This document shows, piece by piece, positions 61,005 through 64,000 of a stretch of DNA of 64,000 nucleotides (positions are counted from its first letter, which is position 1; every line of letters begins with the position of its first letter). The DNA comes from S010-25 sp964441285 (GTDB lineage Bacteria > Pseudomonadota > Gammaproteobacteria > SZUA-229), in the NCBI GenBank assembly GCA_964441285.1, contig CAYTUK010000008.1:1-64000 (forward strand), written 5' to 3'. The position numbers were made by a program, and so were the translations under genes. Below the pieces are notes generated by a model that was not told the DNA's origin, searched no databases, and was given only the letters and a program-made list of their open reading frames with translations.

Positions 61005-62141
61005 ATGACATTAACTGAAACCTATCAACACGCAATTCGTAAACAGGGGATGGTGGACGATCCGGTACAACGTCAGGCCGTAGAAAAACTCCAGCAACTC
61101 ATTGAGGAACTGACCCATCCTGACCGTAGACAATACCTGCGCCGTCGGTTTCCTGTCCTGGCTGGAGTCTGTACATTCAATCGCTGGTTGAATTTTAATT
61201 GCCTTGGGCAGCCAGTAAAAGGTATTTATTTTTGGGGTAGCGTCGGTCGTGGTAAAACCTGGTTAGTGCATCTTTTTTACGACAGCCTGCCTTTTGAAGA
61301 AAAACGACGATTGCATTTTCATGTTTTTATGCAATGGATTCATGCACAGTTAAGTGAAATGAAAAAGCAGAAAAATCCGCTCAAGGTTATCGCAAAAAAC
61401 TTTGCCCGTAACTATCGAATTTTATGCCTGGATGAATTTATTGTCATCGACATAACCGATGCAATGTTATTAAATGGCTTGCTTAAAGCACTGGTTGACT
61501 ATGGGGTAACTCTGGTAGTAACCTCAAACCGTGTGCCCGATGATTTATACCTTCATGGTTTGCAGCGAGAACGTTTTTTGCCAGCAATAGCCTTAATTAA
61601 AACCCATACCCAGGTTTTTCATCTGGACAATGGCGTTGATCATCGGCTGGCTTTACCTGAGCAGAAGCATCTCTACTACCATCCACTAAATGCAGCCAAT
61701 GCACAACAAATACACCAATACTTTGCTGGTTTAAGCATCGGTAATTATACAGAAACAGTCACTCTAAACATATTAAATCGCCCGATCAAAATCGTTGCTC
61801 TGGCAGATAACATGGTCTGGTTTGAGTTTACCGAAATTTGCTCATCACCCAGAGCAGCACAGGACTACATTGAAATCGCCCGGCAGTTCCACACTGTTTT
61901 TATTTCTAACGTGGTAAAAATGGATGCTTCACTGGATGATAAAGCCAGACGTTTTATTTATCTGATTGATGCGCTCTATGACAGTAATGTAAAATTGGTT
62001 ATCCTTGCAGAAGCATTACCACAGACTTTATATCAGGGGGAGATGTTGAAATTTGCCTTTCACCGTACCAGCAGTCGATTAATTGAAATGCGATCCAGGC
62101 ACTATCTCCAACACGCACATAATCCGCAACAGGCTGGTTAA
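61005..62141 (+). CDS. zapE: Cell division ATPase ZapE (AFG1 family)
   Basis: ZapE is an AAA+ ATPase that associates with the Z-ring under stress in E. coli. The Walker A reads GSVGRGKTWLVHLFYDSLP (the family usually has GGVGRGKT), Walker B is CLDEFIVIDITDAMLL, and SNRVPDDLYLHGLQRERFLPAI is the conserved sensor region. Length 378 (E. coli 375). The N-terminus aligns with the family from this ATG, although no ribosome binding site precedes it. Confidence 0.92.
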   Translation: MTLTETYQHAIRKQGMVDDPVQRQAVEKLQQLIEELTHPDRRQYLRRRFPVLAGVCTFNRWLNFNCLGQPVKGIYFWGSVGRGKTWLVHLFYDSLPFEEKRRLHFHVFMQWIHAQLSEMKKQKNPLKVIAKNFARNYRILCLDEFIVIDITDAMLLNGLLKALVDYGVTLVVTSNRVPDDLYLHGLQRERFLPAIALIKTHTQVFHLDNGVDHRLALPEQKHLYYHPLNAANAQQIHQYFAGLSIGNYTETVTLNILNRPIKIVALADNMVWFEFTEICSSPRAAQDYIEIARQFHTVFISNVVKMDASLDDKARRFIYLIDALYDSNVKLVILAEALPQTLYQGEMLKFAFHRTSSRLIEMRSRHYLQHAHNPQQAG

Positions 62142-62163
62142 GTCCGCGCTGATCTTATCTATT

Positions 62164-62370
62164 ATGCCTTTTAACACGTTAACCCCAAAGGTTCTGGAAA
62201 AAATTGAAAGCGTCTGTGCCCAGGGCTGTAAAAAAGTAAACTATATTATTCAGTGCTATTCGCAACACATTGATATTAATGAATTAGATGGATTCAGTGA
62301 AATAGAGAAAAAACAAATACTTGAGGTGCTATCTGACATCATGGCAACTTACTCTGAGACTAGAGATTAA
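62164..62370 (+). CDS. Small protein of unknown function (68 aa)
   Basis: This short gene follows zapE by 22 bp. The open frame extends back into zapE (62083), but the ATG at 62164 is the first outside it. The product is helical and mildly acidic: MPFNTLTPKVLEKIESVCAQ, then GCKKVNYIIQCYSQ, and EIEKKQILEVLSDIMATYSE. It contains three cysteines and no membrane segment. I do not recognise a family; its position suggests co-transcription with zapE. Confidence 0.62.
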   Translation: MPFNTLTPKVLEKIESVCAQGCKKVNYIIQCYSQHIDINELDGFSEIEKKQILEVLSDIMATYSETRD

Positions 62371-62391
62371 CCTGAATGTTTCAGCCTATCA

Positions 62392-63270
62392 CTACCCCGC
62401 CGTTGCGGTTAACAAAGTTTCCTGTTTTATCATTTCAGGTGTTTCAAAACTCAGACGCCCCAGTACACCACTGCGGATTTCGTGGATTAGAATTTCTGCA
62501 CTCCGTTGCATGTCAACGATTCCGCCTGCTCGCAAACAGCCGCGTTTACTGCCAATAGCAGCTAATAGTTTTGTTGACGAAACGGGTAACTGAGTTAGGC
62601 GGTAACGCTCTAAGAGTAAATCTGAGTAAGCCCGTAACAGGTAATCCGCAGCAAAATCAGCAATATCTTCAAAATCCAGCGCGGTATTCTTAATTGCGCC
62701 GGTTACCGCCAGACGATAACTGCTATTTTCATTATCAATTTTTGGCCAGAGAATGCCCGGTGTATCCGACAGCGCCATACCATTATCCAGCATAATACGT
62801 TGTTGCGGTAGAGAAACATTTTTTGTTACTGCCGGTTCATCACCAACTTTGGCGACTGTTCTACCTGCCAGGGTATTAATTAGAGTAGATTTGCCAACAT
62901 TTGGAATCCCCATAATCATAATGCGAATATTTTTTGCCGCCGTATTTCGATGCGGTAACATTTTGCGACATAACGCGGCAAGCTTTTTTATTTTTTCTGG
63001 TTCCTGCATACACACCGCCTGCGCTTTAACGCCCTGCTCTTTCTCCAGATGCTGCAACCAGCGCTGTGTAATGACCGGGTCAGCCAAATCGCTTTTATTT
63101 AACAGTTTGATACAGGGGCGCTGTTTTCGTAGTGCGGCCACCATTGGGTTTTCACTACTAAATGGAATACGCGCATCCATCACTTCAATCACCAGATCAA
63201 TAGTCGGCATTGCCTCGGTTATCTTGCGCCGGGCTTTGTTCATATGCCCTGGGTACCATTGTACAGCCAT
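62392..63270 (-). CDS. ylqF: Ribosome biogenesis GTPase YlqF/RbgA
   Basis: This is a circularly permuted GTPase with motifs in the order G4 (LLNKSDLADP), G1 (MGIPNVGKSTLINTLAG), G3 (LSDTPGILWP). The N-terminus QWYPGHMNKARRKI is the YlqF signature. In Bacillus it assists late assembly of the large ribosomal subunit. Length 292 is typical. It lies 23 bp downstream of the maeB gene's stop on the same strand. Confidence 0.93.
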   Translation of the reverse strand: MAVQWYPGHMNKARRKITEAMPTIDLVIEVMDARIPFSSENPMVAALRKQRPCIKLLNKSDLADPVITQRWLQHLEKEQGVKAQAVCMQEPEKIKKLAALCRKMLPHRNTAAKNIRIMIMGIPNVGKSTLINTLAGRTVAKVGDEPAVTKNVSLPQQRIMLDNGMALSDTPGILWPKIDNENSSYRLAVTGAIKNTALDFEDIADFAADYLLRAYSDLLLERYRLTQLPVSSTKLLAAIGSKRGCLRAGGIVDMQRSAEILIHEIRSGVLGRLSFETPEMIKQETLLTATAG

Positions 63271-63293
63271 AGTTATTTCCAGTAACAGAGAGA

Positions 63294-64000
63294 TTACAGG
63301 CGGATTGCATGCTCAATCGCAATCGCGCTCATATTCACCAGACCACGCACGGTGATAGACTGTGCAACCACATGTGCAGACCTGTCCACACCCATCAATA
63401 TGGGACCGATGGTAACACCACCTAACATCTTCAGTAAATTTACGGAGATATTGGCAGCATCAATATTGGGCATTATTAACAGGTTGGCACTGCCTTTGAG
63501 TTTTGACTCAGGATAAAGCCGGTTACGTATTTCTTCGGATAATGCGGCATCAGCATGCATCTCGCCATCCACCTCCAGCTCAGGCACTGTTTGATGCAAT
63601 ATCTTTAATGCCCGACGTACTTTTTCTGCAGATTCATTTTTGGAGGAACCAAAGTTAGAATGTGATACCAAAGCAACTTTGGGTGTAATTCCAAAACGAC
63701 GAATTTCCTCGATAGCCAACAAAGTGGATTCGACCAGCTCATCAGTATCTGGGTGATCAGTGACATGGGCATCACAGATGAACAGCGTTTGTGTCGGCAG
63801 TAAATGCGCGACCAGTGTTGATGCCTGTCTTATACCAGGTGCTTTGCCGATAACATCTAGAATTGAATTAAGGTTGCGACTAAACCCGCCAACAACCCCA
63901 ACAATCATTGCATCCGCAGTACCATTTCTAACCATCAATGCGGCTAGCACGCAATGGGTATTGCGCACGATATATTGCGCCGCATCGGGGGTAACGCCAT
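63294..64000 (-). CDS. maeB: NADP-dependent malic enzyme MaeB, C-terminal part (cut by right window edge)
   Basis: The frame runs from the stop at 63294 rightward off the window and is open to base 64000; no start is visible, and the GTG at 63968 is internal. The text matches the phosphotransacetylase-like C-terminal domain of MaeB: GVTPDAAQYIVRNTHCVLAA, VRNGTADAMIVGV, ALVSHSNFGSS, VDGEMHADAAL, LIMPNIDAANIS and GPILMGVDRSAHVV. That domain is regulatory in MaeB (acetyl-CoA binding). A free phosphate acetyltransferase is less likely but cannot be excluded from this part alone. Confidence 0.85.
   Translation of the reverse strand, partial: GVTPDAAQYIVRNTHCVLAALMVRNGTADAMIVGVVGGFSRNLNSILDVIGKAPGIRQASTLVAHLLPTQTLFICDAHVTDHPDTDELVESTLLAIEEIRRFGITPKVALVSHSNFGSSKNESAEKVRRALKILHQTVPELEVDGEMHADAALSEEIRNRLYPESKLKGSANLLIMPNIDAANISVNLLKMLGGVTIGPILMGVDRSAHVVAQSITVRGLVNMSAIAIEHAIRL

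Overview
The window is a 64 kb stretch of a gammaproteobacterial chromosome, moderately AT-rich, dense with housekeeping genes and without phage, plasmid or CRISPR signatures. The evidence for the class is gene order: uvrY-uvrC; fabD-fabG-acpP-fabF-pabC-mltG-tmk-holB-pilZ-tatD; grpE-dnaK-dnaJ-dapB; mfd next to csiV; mtnP near nagZ; and pyrG-(eno)-ftsB-ispD-ispF. An HrcA/CIRCE heat-shock circuit, a PilZ very like that of Pseudomonas, a DsrE-like protein and a cytochrome P460-type lipoprotein point away from the Enterobacterales. I cannot name the genus from the sequence.

Layout. 1-2400: uvrC (cut by the left edge), uvrY and a CYTH protein. 2400-3040: a decayed class V aminotransferase between two repeat copies. 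3.1-10 kb: a C92-type papain-like protein, then a beta-oxidation cluster fadE-fadI-fadJ. 10.1-21.5 kb, minus strand: tatD, pilZ, holB, tmk, mltG, pabC, pabB, fabF, acpP, fabG, fabD, dapB. 21.6-27.1 kb, minus strand: dnaJ, dnaK, grpE, hrcA with a CIRCE operator and a sigma70 promoter upstream of hrcA. 27.2-32 kb: a P460 lipoprotein and a 1291-residue FAD/Fe-S dehydrogenase. 32-37.5 kb: lolD, lolC/E, uvrB and a class I aminotransferase. 37.5-42.3 kb: tRNA-Asn, mfd, csiV. 42.3-45.9 kb: two small genes missed by length cutoffs, a DsbB-like protein, an HTH protein, an Smr protein and a ClC channel gene frameshifted at a pentanucleotide repeat. 46-53.9 kb: dnaE, rnhB, then lpxB and mlaA on the other strand, then mtnP and hpt. 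54-60.6 kb: dsrE, nagZ, yqiA, an HU-like protein with a lysine-rich tail, ispF, ispD, ftsB, a 53-codon enolase remnant and pyrG. 61-64 kb: zapE, a small unknown gene, rbgA/ylqF and maeB (cut by the right edge).

The main unexplained structure is a family of at least twelve short interspersed repeats. Full copies are about 133-150 bp, with roughly 40-bp imperfect terminal inverted repeats that begin at TA dinucleotides, and a conserved core around CCGCAGGGATGCGG. Half copies and bare end-to-end copies of 40-57 bp also occur. All are intergenic, and several sit where conserved operons have been split or rearranged: hrcA/grpE, dnaE/rnhB, rnhB/lpxB, fabF/pabB and pyrG/zapE. They look like a non-autonomous mobile element (MITE), probably mobilised by an IS630/Tc1-type transposase, but no transposase is in the window.

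Gene decay is visible at three loci: the aminotransferase, enolase at its ancestral position, and the ClC gene, whose frame would be restored by losing one 5-nt repeat unit. I see no strong case for a wholly new defence or biosynthetic system. The best leads are the repeat family, the enolase relic, the ClC repeat tract and the small arginine-rich protein.
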